From NCBI RefSeq assembly GCF_009725755.1, contig NZ_WNIJ01000001.1, forward strand, positions 1-64,000: DNA of 64,000 nt, read 5' to 3'. Below, in pieces: positions 47,415-56,175 of the stretch. A program made the translations under genes and the position numbers. The DNA is from Bombella sp. ESL0385. GTDB lineage: Bacteria > Pseudomonadota > Alphaproteobacteria > Acetobacterales > Acetobacteraceae. The notes under the pieces were generated by a model. The model made no database searches, was not told where the DNA came from, and worked only from the letters and a program-made list of their open reading frames with translations. Numbering within the stretch: the stretch's first letter is position 1; the number at the start of each line of letters is the position of its first letter.

Positions 47415-48116
47415 ATGATAGACATCCGTCCCTTTGCAACATTGGGCCATGCGCATCATGGGTGGCTGGACGCTCATCATCATTTTTCCTTTGCTCATTA
47501 TATGGACCCTAAGCGTATGAATTGGGGCCATCTCCGCGTATGGAATGATGATATCATCGCCCCCGGTACAGGGTTTGACACCCACCCTCATCGGGATATG
47601 GAAATCATCACCTATGTGCGTGAAGGGGCTATTACCCATAAAGATAGCCTCGGCAATAGCGGGCGGACGGAAGCTGGTGATGTACAAGTGATGTCTGCTG
47701 GGACGGGGATATTCCACAGCGAATATAATCTTGAGGCCATCCCTACCAAAATATTCCAAATATGGATCATCCCCACATCCAAAGGTCATGCGCCCTCCTG
47801 GGGGACGCGTCATTTTCCCAAAAATGACCAAACAAGCCAAATGAGCATCCTCGCCTCCGGCTATGCTGAGGACGAGGGGGCTTTACCTATCCACGCAGAT
47901 GCCCGTGTGGTTGGCTTCAATTTACAAAAAGGTCACGATATCCGCTATCAATTAGGGAAAGACCGGCTGGGCTATCTCGTCCCCGCTAAGGGCAGCCTCC
48001 TCCTTAATGGGCAAAGCATCACATCCCGCGCTGGGGCCGCCATCGCCCAACAAGAAGCTCTAACACTAAAAGCCCTAGAGGATACGGAAGTGGTTTTAGT
48101 CGATGTAACAGCCTAA
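47415..48116 (+). CDS. Pirin family protein (cupin, quercetinase-like)
   Basis: A 233-aa bicupin. The first cupin carries the metal ligands in THPHRDMEIITYV and ITHKDSLGN, with GDVQVMSAGTGIFHSEYN next. Pirins of this YhhW type oxidise flavonols such as quercetin or respond to redox state. The substrate here is unknown. AAGGAG lies 9 bp before the ATG. It is divergent from a LysR gene, a common pairing. Confidence 0.9.
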   Translation: MIDIRPFATLGHAHHGWLDAHHHFSFAHYMDPKRMNWGHLRVWNDDIIAPGTGFDTHPHRDMEIITYVREGAITHKDSLGNSGRTEAGDVQVMSAGTGIFHSEYNLEAIPTKIFQIWIIPTSKGHAPSWGTRHFPKNDQTSQMSILASGYAEDEGALPIHADARVVGFNLQKGHDIRYQLGKDRLGYLVPAKGSLLLNGQSITSRAGAAIAQQEALTLKALEDTEVVLVDVTA

Positions 48117-48218
48117 CCCCAAACCTACCGGGGTGCAATTTTATGGTTTCAACTAGAATGTTTCCCGTGAAACCTATATGCCACCTATATGCCTATGAGA
48201 CACCCCGGTAGGATTTTT

Positions 48219-48884
48219 ATGCCTCTTTCTTCCCCTTTTGAGCATATGACAGCAGCAAACGCCCATCATCTCTGGCTATTAGATGCAACAGGCCAAATGA
48301 TGAGCCATGATAGCCTTGCTGATGCAATTATCCTCCAACCCTTTACAGCACATCAGCTCCCCGGCCTTGCCCTTTATCTAAAGGCTCCTCTCACCTCTTA
48401 TGAGGATAACCCCCCTCTCAAGGCACGGTTTCATAAACGCATCTCCCTCCCCTTCCCTCTGCCAGAGAGTGACATCATCCCCACATCACGCGGTTTGATA
48501 ACCCTCCGCAATGCAGAAACAAACCGTCATTGGCTTACCTTTAGGTCGGAGGATAATACGCTTGATTTCACTGCCGAGAGCCAAGATGAAGCAAGCTCTT
48601 TCCTCCCCTTAACACTAGAGGGCTATAAAGGGCTTGCACGCCTCATCGACCAAAACCACGCTGAACTCCGCGCGTTAAATCAGCATGTTATTGGCCCAGC
48701 TCATGTTTCATCAGAGGTGCCCTTCCATCTCCATATTGGAGAGATTGACGTCCCCCTCCCTGAAAATCTTTCTGAATTAACACGCCTTGGGCAACTCCCC
48801 GCCGGACAACAAGATGTCATCACCCTACAACATGGTGATGATCCCTCCCTTGCCTCTACCTTCATCATCCATATCAACACATAA
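48219..48884 (+). CDS. Hypothetical protein (221 aa)
   Basis: I do not recognise this protein. It has no signal peptide or membrane helix. The sequence alternates short beta-like stretches (LHLWLLDATGQMM-type at the start, ALYLKAPLTSY, ITLRNAETNRHWLTF) with helices. It has few Cys residues and an acidic composition. The ATG at 48219 is preceded by AGGA at 5 bp spacing; an upstream in-frame ATG is at 48189. It ends at a terminator shared with katA. The pirin gene lies 100 bp before, but co-transcription is uncertain. Confidence 0.6.
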   Translation: MPLSSPFEHMTAANAHHLWLLDATGQMMSHDSLADAIILQPFTAHQLPGLALYLKAPLTSYEDNPPLKARFHKRISLPFPLPESDIIPTSRGLITLRNAETNRHWLTFRSEDNTLDFTAESQDEASSFLPLTLEGYKGLARLIDQNHAELRALNQHVIGPAHVSSEVPFHLHIGEIDVPLPENLSELTRLGQLPAGQQDVITLQHGDDPSLASTFIIHINT

Positions 48885-48919
48885 AAAAGCCCTCTGCGCC
48901 TATAACGCAGAGGGCTTTT
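48885..48919. terminator. Bidirectional terminator between the hypothetical gene and katA
   Basis: A 14-bp perfect inverted repeat (aaaagccctctgcg / cgcagagggctttt) with a 7-nt loop and flanking A/T runs serves both convergent genes. Confidence 0.85.
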
Positions 48920-48949
48920 CCTTAGTTTAGCGTAGATGCTTAAACCAGC

Positions 48950-50392
48950 TTAGCAGCCTTTTAGAGCCTTACGGACCCCTTCGGCATAGGCAGGGTCAAC
49001 CTTCTCAAACAAAGCAAGCTGACGGTCGATGATATTTTGCGGCACACCAGCCATAGCCCCTGCGATATTGTTGAACAGACGCTGCTTCTGCCCTGCATCA
49101 AACAGATGGAACAAAGCACGCGGCTGAGCGAAGTCGTCACCATCCTTACGATGCTCGTAATAGGTGGCATCCCCACTAACACGCAGCGGCGGCTCCATCG
49201 CTGCTAAATCCTCTACCGGGCCACCAAAGGAGTTTGGCTCATAATAATCGCCATCGCCACGCTTTGGCACATCATGAAGCATCGGCCCATCAAGATGATA
49301 ATTCTTCACCTTGATTTTAGGACGGTTAATCGGCAATGCCTCATAATGCGTCCCAACACGGTAGCGATGCGCATCTGCATAGGCGAAGATACGCCCCTGC
49401 AACATACGGTCAGGAGAGAAACCAATACCCGGCACAATATTGGATGGAGAGAACGAAGCCTGCTCAACCTCAGCGAAGTAATTCTCTGGGTTGCGGTTAA
49501 GCTCTAGCTCACCAACCTCAATCAACGGATAATCCTTATGAGACCAAACCTTGGTTACATCAAACGGATTAAAGTTGACGCGCTCGGCTTCTTCTTCTTC
49601 CATTACCTGGATATAGAACGTCCATTTGGGGAAGTTCCCCTTCTCGATGTTCTCATACAGGTCTTCTTGTGTGGATTCACGGGTCTTAGCAACAACCTCG
49701 GCCGCTTCCTCAGTTGTGTAGAACTCATGACCTTGCTGGGTCTTGAAGTGGAACTTCACCCAGAAGCGCTCACCTTTCGCATTCCACATGGAGTAGGTAT
49801 GGCTGCCATACCCGTTCATGTTACGGATGCCTTTAGGGATACCACGATCAGACATCAGGATAGTGACCTGATGCAAGCTCTCTGGGCTAAGAGACCAGAA
49901 GTCCCACATCGCCGTAGCAGAACGCAGATTAGTGCGTGGATGACGCTTTTGCGTATGGATGAAGTCCGGGAACTTGATCGGATCACGGATGAAGAAGACC
50001 GGCGTGTTATTACCCACCAAATCCCAGTTACCGTCATCGGTGTAGAACTTCAACGCCCAACCGCGCACGTCACGTTCAGCATCGGCAGCCCCGCGCTCAC
50101 CAGCAACGGTGGAAGCCCGCAAGAACATCTCCGTCTTCTTCCCAACCTTGGAGAAAAGAGACGCACATGTATATTTCGTGATGTCCTTTGTGACAGTCAA
50201 TGTCCCATGGGCACCAACACCCTTAGCATGGACAGTACGCTCTGGGATACGCTCACGGTTCTGGTGAGCCAGCTTTTCAATTAGCTGATAATTCTCCAGC
50301 AGCAACGGACCACGAGGACCAGCAGATTTACTGTCCTGATTGCTCACCCAAGGGGCACCGGCTGTTGTACGAATGATGTTTTTATCAGACAT
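48950..50392 (-). CDS. katA: Catalase (monofunctional haem, small subunit)
   Basis: Decomposes hydrogen peroxide. The 480-aa protein is of clade 3 size. The distal His is in [12 protein letters not shown], the proximal haem Tyr in [36 protein letters not shown], the family's central signature, is intact. AAGGAG lies 8 bp upstream of the ATG. Acetic acid bacteria make much peroxide and quinone by periplasmic oxidation, which fits the neighbouring wrbA and pirin genes. No OxyR gene is adjacent. Confidence 0.96.
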   Translation of the reverse strand: MSDKNIIRTTAGAPWVSNQDSKSAGPRGPLLLENYQLIEKLAHQNRERIPERTVHAKGVGAHGTLTVTKDITKYTCASLFSKVGKKTEMFLRASTVAGERGAADAERDVRGWALKFYTDDGNWDLVGNNTPVFFIRDPIKFPDFIHTQKRHPRTNLRSATAMWDFWSLSPESLHQVTILMSDRGIPKGIRNMNGYGSHTYSMWNAKGERFWVKFHFKTQQGHEFYTTEEAAEVVAKTRESTQEDLYENIEKGNFPKWTFYIQVMEEEEAERVNFNPFDVTKVWSHKDYPLIEVGELELNRNPENYFAEVEQASFSPSNIVPGIGFSPDRMLQGRIFAYADAHRYRVGTHYEALPINRPKIKVKNYHLDGPMLHDVPKRGDGDYYEPNSFGGPVEDLAAMEPPLRVSGDATYYEHRKDGDDFAQPRALFHLFDAGQKQRLFNNIAGAMAGVPQNIIDRQLALFEKVDPAYAEGVRKALKGC

Positions 50393-50675
50393 TTAAAGGA
50401 CTCCTTCCTTACTATCTGATGTCAGAAAATAGGTAGTACCTACGCGAAAAGGAAGATGATTAATCCTGTTTCTCTAATAAACAGTTCCAATCCACTCCGG
50501 TATTAACCTTCAATGGGGGAGGATAAGCAGGTTTGCGGATGCTGTCCATCCCCTTTTTCTTTAAAAGAATGACATAATCGTCTCTCATAATTAGTACCGA
50601 TATAAGACTGTAAGTATTTATTATGATAATAATTTGCAACAACGCTCTGTGCTACTGTTTCCTTCCTTTATTTGT

Positions 50676-51776
50676 CTAAAAAAGCCGTGCCATCTTCATA
50701 AAGATGAAGGTCACAATCATGGCCGCGACACACAACCCTCCCGCAAAGATGGTGCCTAACCCGCCAGAGGCTAGGAACATACCGCCGGTATTCATCCCAA
50801 AGAAGCCCGTTACTAATGTGGCAGGGAGCATAAGGGTCGTCACAATAGAGACAATGCATAGGCGGCGGTTTGTTTCTTCAGCTTGGCTAGAGGCAAGCTC
50901 ATCTTGCAGCGAACGCGCGCGGTCTTGTAAAGCGATGAGGTCATCCAACGCAGCATGAATCTGTCGCTCGGCACGGTCACGCAAATCATCCTCCGCCCAA
51001 TCGGGGAGGTCGAGATCTTCATCACGCAATACACGGTCAATCGGCATGACAACGCGCCGCAGCTCTGTCGCACGGCGGCGCACTTTACCTACAATCCCAC
51101 CAAGATGCCCAAGGTCGGAGCCATGCTCAATAGCTAAGAGGACATCTTCCGCGCGGTCTAATTCATCATCAAGCTGGCCCAGTTGGCGGCGTACCGTCCC
51201 GGTAAAGTCCCTCAAAACACGGTCTATAACCCCAGCGGGATTACGCGGGACACCTTGTGTCTGCAAGGAGCGATAAGCCGAGCCTAAAACAGGGATGGGC
51301 GTGCGGCGCGTGGTGATGAGCAAATTTTGCCGCATCGCAAACCGCCATGCACAAATCTCGCGATCTTCCTCCGCTAACGCATCATCAAAAGCCGGTAAAG
51401 CCCCCCAAACCGTATCATCCGCGGCTTCCAACGCAATGCCGTAATCCGTCTCTGCTAACATCATGCCAACATCTTCTGGCATACCGGGCAAACGCCCTAC
51501 ATGGCTGCGTGCAGAGCGATGAACCGTATCAAAATGCAGCCAACACCATGAGTTCGCCTCTAACAACACATCATTTTCTGGGTCTTCCACAGCGGGAGAT
51601 TGCAAAATACGTTGGACCTCATCGGCTTCCAACGGGGTGATGCCCTTCCCCGGCACAGCCTCAATCGCCCAAACAAGCCCTTTAATGCGTGGGACGGAAT
51701 GAGCCTCCTTTAAAGCAGGGTCCAGCACTGTAAAAGAGAAAGTCGGAACAGTATTGTCGGGCATAACCACCCCCAT
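50676..51776 (-). CDS. zntB: CorA-family metal transporter, ZntB-like
   Basis: A 366-aa membrane protein with a large cytoplasmic domain (about 1-295, including a long helix) and two C-terminal membrane helices. The pore motif GMN follows helix 1 (TGFFGMNTGGMF). The sequence near the N-terminus (GLVWAIEAVPGKG; WCWLHFDTVHRSAR) is like ZntB, which moves zinc with protons. Direction and metal are inferred. Between it and katA lies a 283-bp AT-rich spacer without a convincing gene. Confidence 0.87.
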   Translation of the reverse strand: MGVVMPDNTVPTFSFTVLDPALKEAHSVPRIKGLVWAIEAVPGKGITPLEADEVQRILQSPAVEDPENDVLLEANSWCWLHFDTVHRSARSHVGRLPGMPEDVGMMLAETDYGIALEAADDTVWGALPAFDDALAEEDREICAWRFAMRQNLLITTRRTPIPVLGSAYRSLQTQGVPRNPAGVIDRVLRDFTGTVRRQLGQLDDELDRAEDVLLAIEHGSDLGHLGGIVGKVRRRATELRRVVMPIDRVLRDEDLDLPDWAEDDLRDRAERQIHAALDDLIALQDRARSLQDELASSQAEETNRRLCIVSIVTTLMLPATLVTGFFGMNTGGMFLASGGLGTIFAGGLCVAAMIVTFIFMKMARLF

Positions 51777-52000
51777 TACAGTTTTTAACCCGGACCGAAG
51801 GCACGGCCATCCCTCCCTCTGGGAGGTATAACGCCCCTTATTTAAAAGCGCGCTTTGTTCTCTGGCACGTTGCTAAATAGGACGCAATATAGGGAGGCTT
51901 ATTTTCTGCTGGAAACTCTTAACCTCCTCTCCTTCCCACCGACTATGCAAGGCTCTATAGTTATGAGGTCCAAAAACAGCAAAAAGCTGAGGAACAATAA

Positions 52001-53299
52001 ATGAGTAAACAGGATTACAAAGTCCGCGATATGTCCCTTGCCGATTGGGGCCGTAAGGAAATCTCCATCGCAGAAGGGGAAATGCCGGGCCTGATGGCTC
52101 TGCGTGCCGAATATGGCAAAAGCCAGCCGCTTAAAGGCGCGCGGATTGCTGGCTGCCTGCATATGACCATTCAAACCGCTGTCCTTATTGAGACACTCAT
52201 CGCCCTTGGGGCAACGGTCCGTTGGTCCTCTTGCAATGTCTTCTCCACCCAAGACCAAGCCGCCGCAGCCATTGCTGCAGCAAATATCCCCGTTTTCGCG
52301 TGGAAGGGGATGAATGAGGAGGAGTTCATTTGGTGTATTGAGCAGACCATCAAAGGCCCTGATGGCTGGACACCTAATATGATCCTTGATGATGGGGGGG
52401 ACCTTACAACCCTCATGCACGAAAAATACCCCGACCTTCTCAAAGAGGTTCGCGGTATCTCTGAAGAAACCACAACAGGCGTGCATCGCCTTTGGGAGAT
52501 GGAACGCAAAGGGCTGCTGAAAGTCCCTGCTATCAATGTTAATGATAGCGTGACGAAATCGAAGTTCGATAACCTTTATGGGTGCCGCGAGAGCTTGGTT
52601 GATGCCATCCGCCGCGGGACTGATGTTATGATGGCTGGCAAAGTCGCTGTCGTGGCTGGTTATGGTGATGTGGGTAAAGGCTCTGCCGCCTCTCTGCGGA
52701 GTGCTGGCTGCCGTGTGCTGGTCACAGAGGTAGACCCAATCTGCGCCCTTCAAGCTGCTATGGAAGGGTATGAAGTCGTCACGATGGAAAATGCCGCTCC
52801 GCGTGGGGATATTTTCGTCACCTGCACCGGTAATGAGGACATCATCACCATTGAGCATATGCGTGAGATGAAAGACCGGGCCATTGTCTGCAATATCGGG
52901 CATTTTGATAGTGAGATTCAGGTCTCTGCCCTGCGCAACCATAAATGGACCAACATTAAACCACAGGTTGATGAGATTGAGCTTGCCCCTAACCGCCGCT
53001 TAATCCTCCTCTCTGAAGGGCGTTTGGTGAATCTTGGTAATGCAACAGGTCATCCCTCTTTTGTGATGTCTGCCTCCTTTACCAACCAAACCCTTGCACA
53101 GATTGAACTTTGGAACGCTAAACCCGGCCAATATGAGGCGGGGAAAGTGTACACATTGCCAAAGATTCTTGATGAAAAAGTCGCTGCCTTGCATCTCGCA
53201 AAGGTCGGAGCCACTCTCTCTAAGATGACGCAAGCGCAAGCTGATTATATCGGTGTTTCCCCAACAGGGCCGTTTAAGCACGACCTGTACCGATATTAA
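52001..53299 (+). CDS. ahcY: Adenosylhomocysteinase
   Basis: AhcY splits S-adenosylhomocysteine into adenosine and homocysteine, removing the inhibitor formed by methyltransferases. The 432-aa protein has [39 protein letters not shown], the NAD-binding [26 protein letters not shown] and the terminal HDLYRY. GAGGAAC precedes the ATG. The 224-bp leader contains no SAH riboswitch that I can recognise. Spermidine and rRNA/tRNA methylation genes here all depend on SAM. Confidence 0.96.
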   Translation: MSKQDYKVRDMSLADWGRKEISIAEGEMPGLMALRAEYGKSQPLKGARIAGCLHMTIQTAVLIETLIALGATVRWSSCNVFSTQDQAAAAIAAANIPVFAWKGMNEEEFIWCIEQTIKGPDGWTPNMILDDGGDLTTLMHEKYPDLLKEVRGISEETTTGVHRLWEMERKGLLKVPAINVNDSVTKSKFDNLYGCRESLVDAIRRGTDVMMAGKVAVVAGYGDVGKGSAASLRSAGCRVLVTEVDPICALQAAMEGYEVVTMENAAPRGDIFVTCTGNEDIITIEHMREMKDRAIVCNIGHFDSEIQVSALRNHKWTNIKPQVDEIELAPNRRLILLSEGRLVNLGNATGHPSFVMSASFTNQTLAQIELWNAKPGQYEAGKVYTLPKILDEKVAALHLAKVGATLSKMTQAQADYIGVSPTGPFKHDLYRY

Positions 53300-53395
53300 T
53301 CACTACTATCAGTCATGCTCCTTGCTTTCATATAAAAATGAAGGCAAAGAGCATGGCCCAACCTTTTCACTCCTATTTGAAGGAAGGACTACATC

Positions 53396-53770
53396 ATGGG
53401 TCTTTTTAACGACATCGTCTCCAAAGTCTCGCACTTTGCCAAAAGCCTGCTTGGCACGTCCCCTGCGGAAGCCGCTGACAATGCTGCACCATCTGCCACG
53501 CCTTCTGTTGCGCAAGTCGATGTAGATGCTGTTCTAAAAGAGCTGGCTGCTAAGGCAGGACAACCTTTGAACTATAAAGAATCGATTGTTGATCTTCTCA
53601 AGCTCCTAGGGCTCGACAGCTCCTTACAGGCTCGTCAATCCCTAGCTGATGAGCTGCATTATACAGGCGATAAAAACGATACCGCCACGATGAATGTATG
53701 GCTCATTAAGCAAGTTTACACCGAGCTTGCTAACAATGGTGGCAAAATCCCCGCTGGTTGGGGCCATTGA
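53396..53770 (+). CDS. DUF3597 family protein
   Basis: A 124-aa protein. The N-terminal region is amphipathic (NDIVSKVSHFAKSLLGTS), followed by an Ala/Pro-rich linker (about 25-42) and a conserved DUF3597 domain (VDAVLKELAAKAGQPLNYKE to GKIPAGWGH). The domain is helical, reminiscent of small LysM-associated or stress proteins, but its role is unknown. It has a strong AAGGAAGG ribosome binding site, which suggests good expression, and is closed by a terminator. Confidence 0.8.
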   Translation: MGLFNDIVSKVSHFAKSLLGTSPAEAADNAAPSATPSVAQVDVDAVLKELAAKAGQPLNYKESIVDLLKLLGLDSSLQARQSLADELHYTGDKNDTATMNVWLIKQVYTELANNGGKIPAGWGH

Positions 53771-53805
53771 TAATCAACACCCCCTTATAACCTTACCTCT
53801 TTAAC

Positions 53806-53842
53806 AAAACCCCCTCTATCCAATCAGAATAGAGGGGGTTTT
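53806..53842. terminator. Bidirectional terminator between the DUF3597 gene and sucB
   Basis: A 14-bp perfect inverted repeat (aaaaccccctctat 53806-53819 / atagagggggtttt 53829-53842) lies between convergent genes, with T/A runs on both sides. Confidence 0.85.
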
Positions 53843-53862
53843 CTGTACCAATTAGCTTAGGG

Positions 53863-54972
53863 TCAAATATCCAAAAGCAAACGGCGTGGGTCTTCAATCA
53901 ACTCTTTTAACCGCACGAGGAAGCTTACCGCCTCACGTCCATCAACAAGCCGATGATCGTAAGAGAGGGCCACATACATCATAGGCCGGATGACCACCTG
54001 CCCATTGCGGGCAACAGGCCGCTCCTGAATTGCATGCATACCCAACACCCCAGATTGCGGGGCATTAAGAATGGGCGTGGAGAGCAACGAACCAAAGATT
54101 CCACCATTCGTGATGGTAAAGCTCCCCCCTTCTAACTCTTTAAGAGCAAGGCCACCTTTACGGGCCCGTTTCCCATAATCGGCAATGCGTTTCTCTAGCT
54201 CCGCAAAGCTCAACGTCTCTGCATGACGCAGAACAGGCACCACCAAGCCGCGCTCTGTTCCCACAGCAATGCCAAGATTAACATGATCCCGATAGACAAT
54301 CTCTTGGCCGTCAATCTGTGCATTTAGGATAGGATAATCCTTTAAAGCCCCTATAACAGCGCGAGCAAAAAAGGACATAAAGCCCAATCGGGCACCTTCA
54401 TGCTTCTTCTCAAACAAATCCCGATATTGAGCGCGCAATTCCTTCACCGCGCTCATATCAACCTCATTAAAGGTTGTAAGAATAGCCGCGTTATTTTGCG
54501 CCGCCTTTAAATTACGGGCGATGGTTTGGCGAAGGCGGCTCATCGGTACGCGCCGTTCTCCTTCATTCCCCTCAGCCACATGCTCTATGAAAGGTTCTTT
54601 CTCTTGCCTATCATCTTTCACAGATACAGCCTCTTGAGGGGCGGGAGAGGCCGGTGGGGCATCATCAACCACCGCAAGCGCAGGCTCTGGGGCGTGTTCA
54701 TCCACCGTCTCTTTTGGAGCAACGCGCGGCGGTGGTGCTGTCTCATCAATAAGAGCAACAACCTGCCCAACATCAGCATCAATGCCCTCAGCAAGGTCAT
54801 ATGTTAATTGCCCTGCCGCTGGTGCGGGGACATCTAGGGTCACTTTATCCGTCTCTAGTTCTAAAATCGTTTCCCCAGCCTGTACATATGTACCAGACTG
54901 CTTGAGCCAACGTGCCACGGTTGCCTGATTTAGGCTCTCCCCAAGCACAGGGACTTTAATTTCAACCGTCAC
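53863..54972 (-). CDS. sucB: Dihydrolipoyllysine-residue succinyltransferase (2-oxoglutarate dehydrogenase E2)
   Basis: E2 subunit moving succinyl groups from lipoyl-lysine to CoA. Lipoyl domain at residues 1-77 with Lys43 in [14 protein letters not shown] Pro/Ala/Glu linker (about 80-135) follows, then a short E1/E3-binding-like stretch ([15 protein letters not shown]) and the catalytic domain ending in [12 protein letters not shown] (His and Asp of the active site). At 369 aa it is shorter than most OdhB proteins, and a complete peripheral subunit-binding domain is not evident. Translation starts at GTG with GGAGA upstream. No sucA or lpd is adjacent. Confidence 0.85.
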   Translation of the reverse strand: MTVEIKVPVLGESLNQATVARWLKQSGTYVQAGETILELETDKVTLDVPAPAAGQLTYDLAEGIDADVGQVVALIDETAPPPRVAPKETVDEHAPEPALAVVDDAPPASPAPQEAVSVKDDRQEKEPFIEHVAEGNEGERRVPMSRLRQTIARNLKAAQNNAAILTTFNEVDMSAVKELRAQYRDLFEKKHEGARLGFMSFFARAVIGALKDYPILNAQIDGQEIVYRDHVNLGIAVGTERGLVVPVLRHAETLSFAELEKRIADYGKRARKGGLALKELEGGSFTITNGGIFGSLLSTPILNAPQSGVLGMHAIQERPVARNGQVVIRPMMYVALSYDHRLVDGREAVSFLVRLKELIEDPRRLLLDI

Positions 54973-55123
54973 CTTATGTCTCCTGCTTTTTTAGAACTTG
55001 AAAAACGGGTTTTACCCCCCACTTGCCAGAAAAGGCCTCGCATTTCATTCCCTTATATCTCCTGATGAGACAATAGGGTAAAGCCTTCTCTTACTTTTTT
55101 CATCTTTCTTATAGGAAAAGACC

Positions 55124-55756
55124 ATGCCACGCACACCCCCTGATTTCCTTCAATCAGACCATATATCAGCCCGCACGCGCTCTGCGCTGTTACAACGTAT
55201 GGAGGATGAACAAGGCAAGAGAGAGCATCTCTCTGCATCATCTTTCGATTGTTTAGAGCAAGTTTGCGATGATATTTTGCCACAAAGCTCTCTGCTTGGT
55301 GATGTTCACCTTAACCTTGCTGTTATGATTGATAAAACCCTCGCCGGGCCGGGTGATGGGTGGCGTTTTGCCGACCTCCCAACTGACTTAAAAGCTTGGG
55401 AGATGGGCCTAGCTTCTCTTAATGATTACGCTCAGCATCTTTTTAGCACCTCTTATACAGCCTTAAAGGCTGAAGATCGTGGCTCTCTGCTTGATGATGC
55501 TTTTGCAGGCACATTACCAGCTTGCTCTTCCGCTGCTTTTTCCCCTGCCCAGATGGCTTTGTGGAGTGGGGATATGCGCACGGCGATTGTATCGTCTTTT
55601 CTGGCGCATCCTATAGCGCAAGATAAGCTTGGTATTTCTGCCAATATGACCGGTGGAGATAAGGAAATACAAGGATTTTCGGCTCATAGCTTAGAGCAAA
55701 AAGAAGCGTTTGAGCCTGAAAATGAACGCCGTTTTTTGAATCGGAATCATCCATAA
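55124..55756 (+). CDS. Gluconate 2-dehydrogenase subunit 3-like protein
   Basis: A 210-aa helical protein that fits the gluconate_2-dh3 family, the small subunit of membrane-bound GMC dehydrogenases (gluconate, fructose, sorbitol). Typical pieces are FDCLEQVCDDILP at about residues 42-54 and NLAVMIDKTLAGPGDGWRFADLP, followed by the QMALWSGDMRTAIVSSFLAHP stretch. Unusually, no twin-arginine signal or transmembrane segment is seen at the N-terminus, so export is not obvious. It is upstream of the GMC gene, but 419 bp of spacer with unusual repeats separates them. The C-terminal 40 residues are polar. Confidence 0.65.
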   Translation: MPRTPPDFLQSDHISARTRSALLQRMEDEQGKREHLSASSFDCLEQVCDDILPQSSLLGDVHLNLAVMIDKTLAGPGDGWRFADLPTDLKAWEMGLASLNDYAQHLFSTSYTALKAEDRGSLLDDAFAGTLPACSSAAFSPAQMALWSGDMRTAIVSSFLAHPIAQDKLGISANMTGGDKEIQGFSAHSLEQKEAFEPENERRFLNRNHP

Positions 55757-56175
55757 AACATGGTGGGATAAAGGGCTATATGTGAGAGAAAAGTTCCATC
55801 CGTAGAGGGTTCAGCTTTAAAGCGAAAATGACGTGAAATCATAGCGTGCGTGAGAAGAAAGACCGACAACACAACATTTTAATTTATAAAATTATAAATT
55901 GATGATGTGGTTAAACCCTGTGAAAACTGGGGTACCCGGCTTTCTAAAAATGTACCCCAGCTTACTCACACTGTGTACAACTTCATTGAGCAAGAAGACT
56001 CAAGGCCTCCAGGATGTTATCCTTCTTTTTCCACAATGGGCCTGTGTACAATCCCCTTTTTATAAGGGGGTACAGTACCGTCCCCAGTACTCGGTACCTC
56101 TCTCATAAAAGCCCGTACAATCCCCATGTACCCCAACCTAAACCACTTTATCCATAAGGTGATGGACATAGTTTG
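55757..56175. other. Repeat-rich intergenic region between the subunit-3-like and GMC genes
   Basis: This 419-bp stretch contains no recognisable gene. The first half (55757-55920) is ordinary AT-rich spacer with a palindromic aatttataaaattataaatt at 55881-55900. The second half holds the cluster of GTAC motifs described separately. Two subunit genes of one enzyme are normally a few bases apart, so a spacer of this size is unexpected. Confidence 0.6.
55927..56131 (+). repeat. Cluster of ten GTAC motifs with repeated and inverted words
   Basis: GTAC occurs at 55932, 55952, 55975, 56046, 56070, 56075, 56087, 56094, 56115 and 56128 (first base). Three words occur twice exactly: CTGTGTACAA (55971, 56042), GTACAATCCCC (56046, 56115) and ATGTACCCCA (55950, 56126). 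Inverted pairs are CTGGGGTAC/GTACCCCAG (55927-55935 with 55952-55960), CCCCTT/AAGGGG inside 56046-56073, and GTACCG/CGGTAC (56075-56080 with 56092-56097). It ends 45 bp before the GMC start codon. A multi-site operator or structured leader RNA is possible; I know no matching element. Confidence 0.75.

Noticed and set aside
49538-50284. 248-codon open frame antisense to katA
   Set aside because: Lies wholly inside the catalase gene; its translation has no domain features.
50460-50642. 60-codon minus-strand frame in the katA-zntB spacer
   Set aside because: Possible small gene, but there is no ribosome binding site or conserved feature, and the AT-rich spacer would give such frames by chance.
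51777-52000. SAH riboswitch upstream of ahcY
   Set aside because: The leader was searched for the conserved SAH riboswitch core and none was found by eye; only short unrelated hairpins are present.
51899-52942. Long open frame (347 codons) antisense to ahcY
   Set aside because: The plus-strand gene is an intact, unmistakable adenosylhomocysteinase. The antisense frame has no recognisable motif and is explained by biased codon use in a highly expressed gene.
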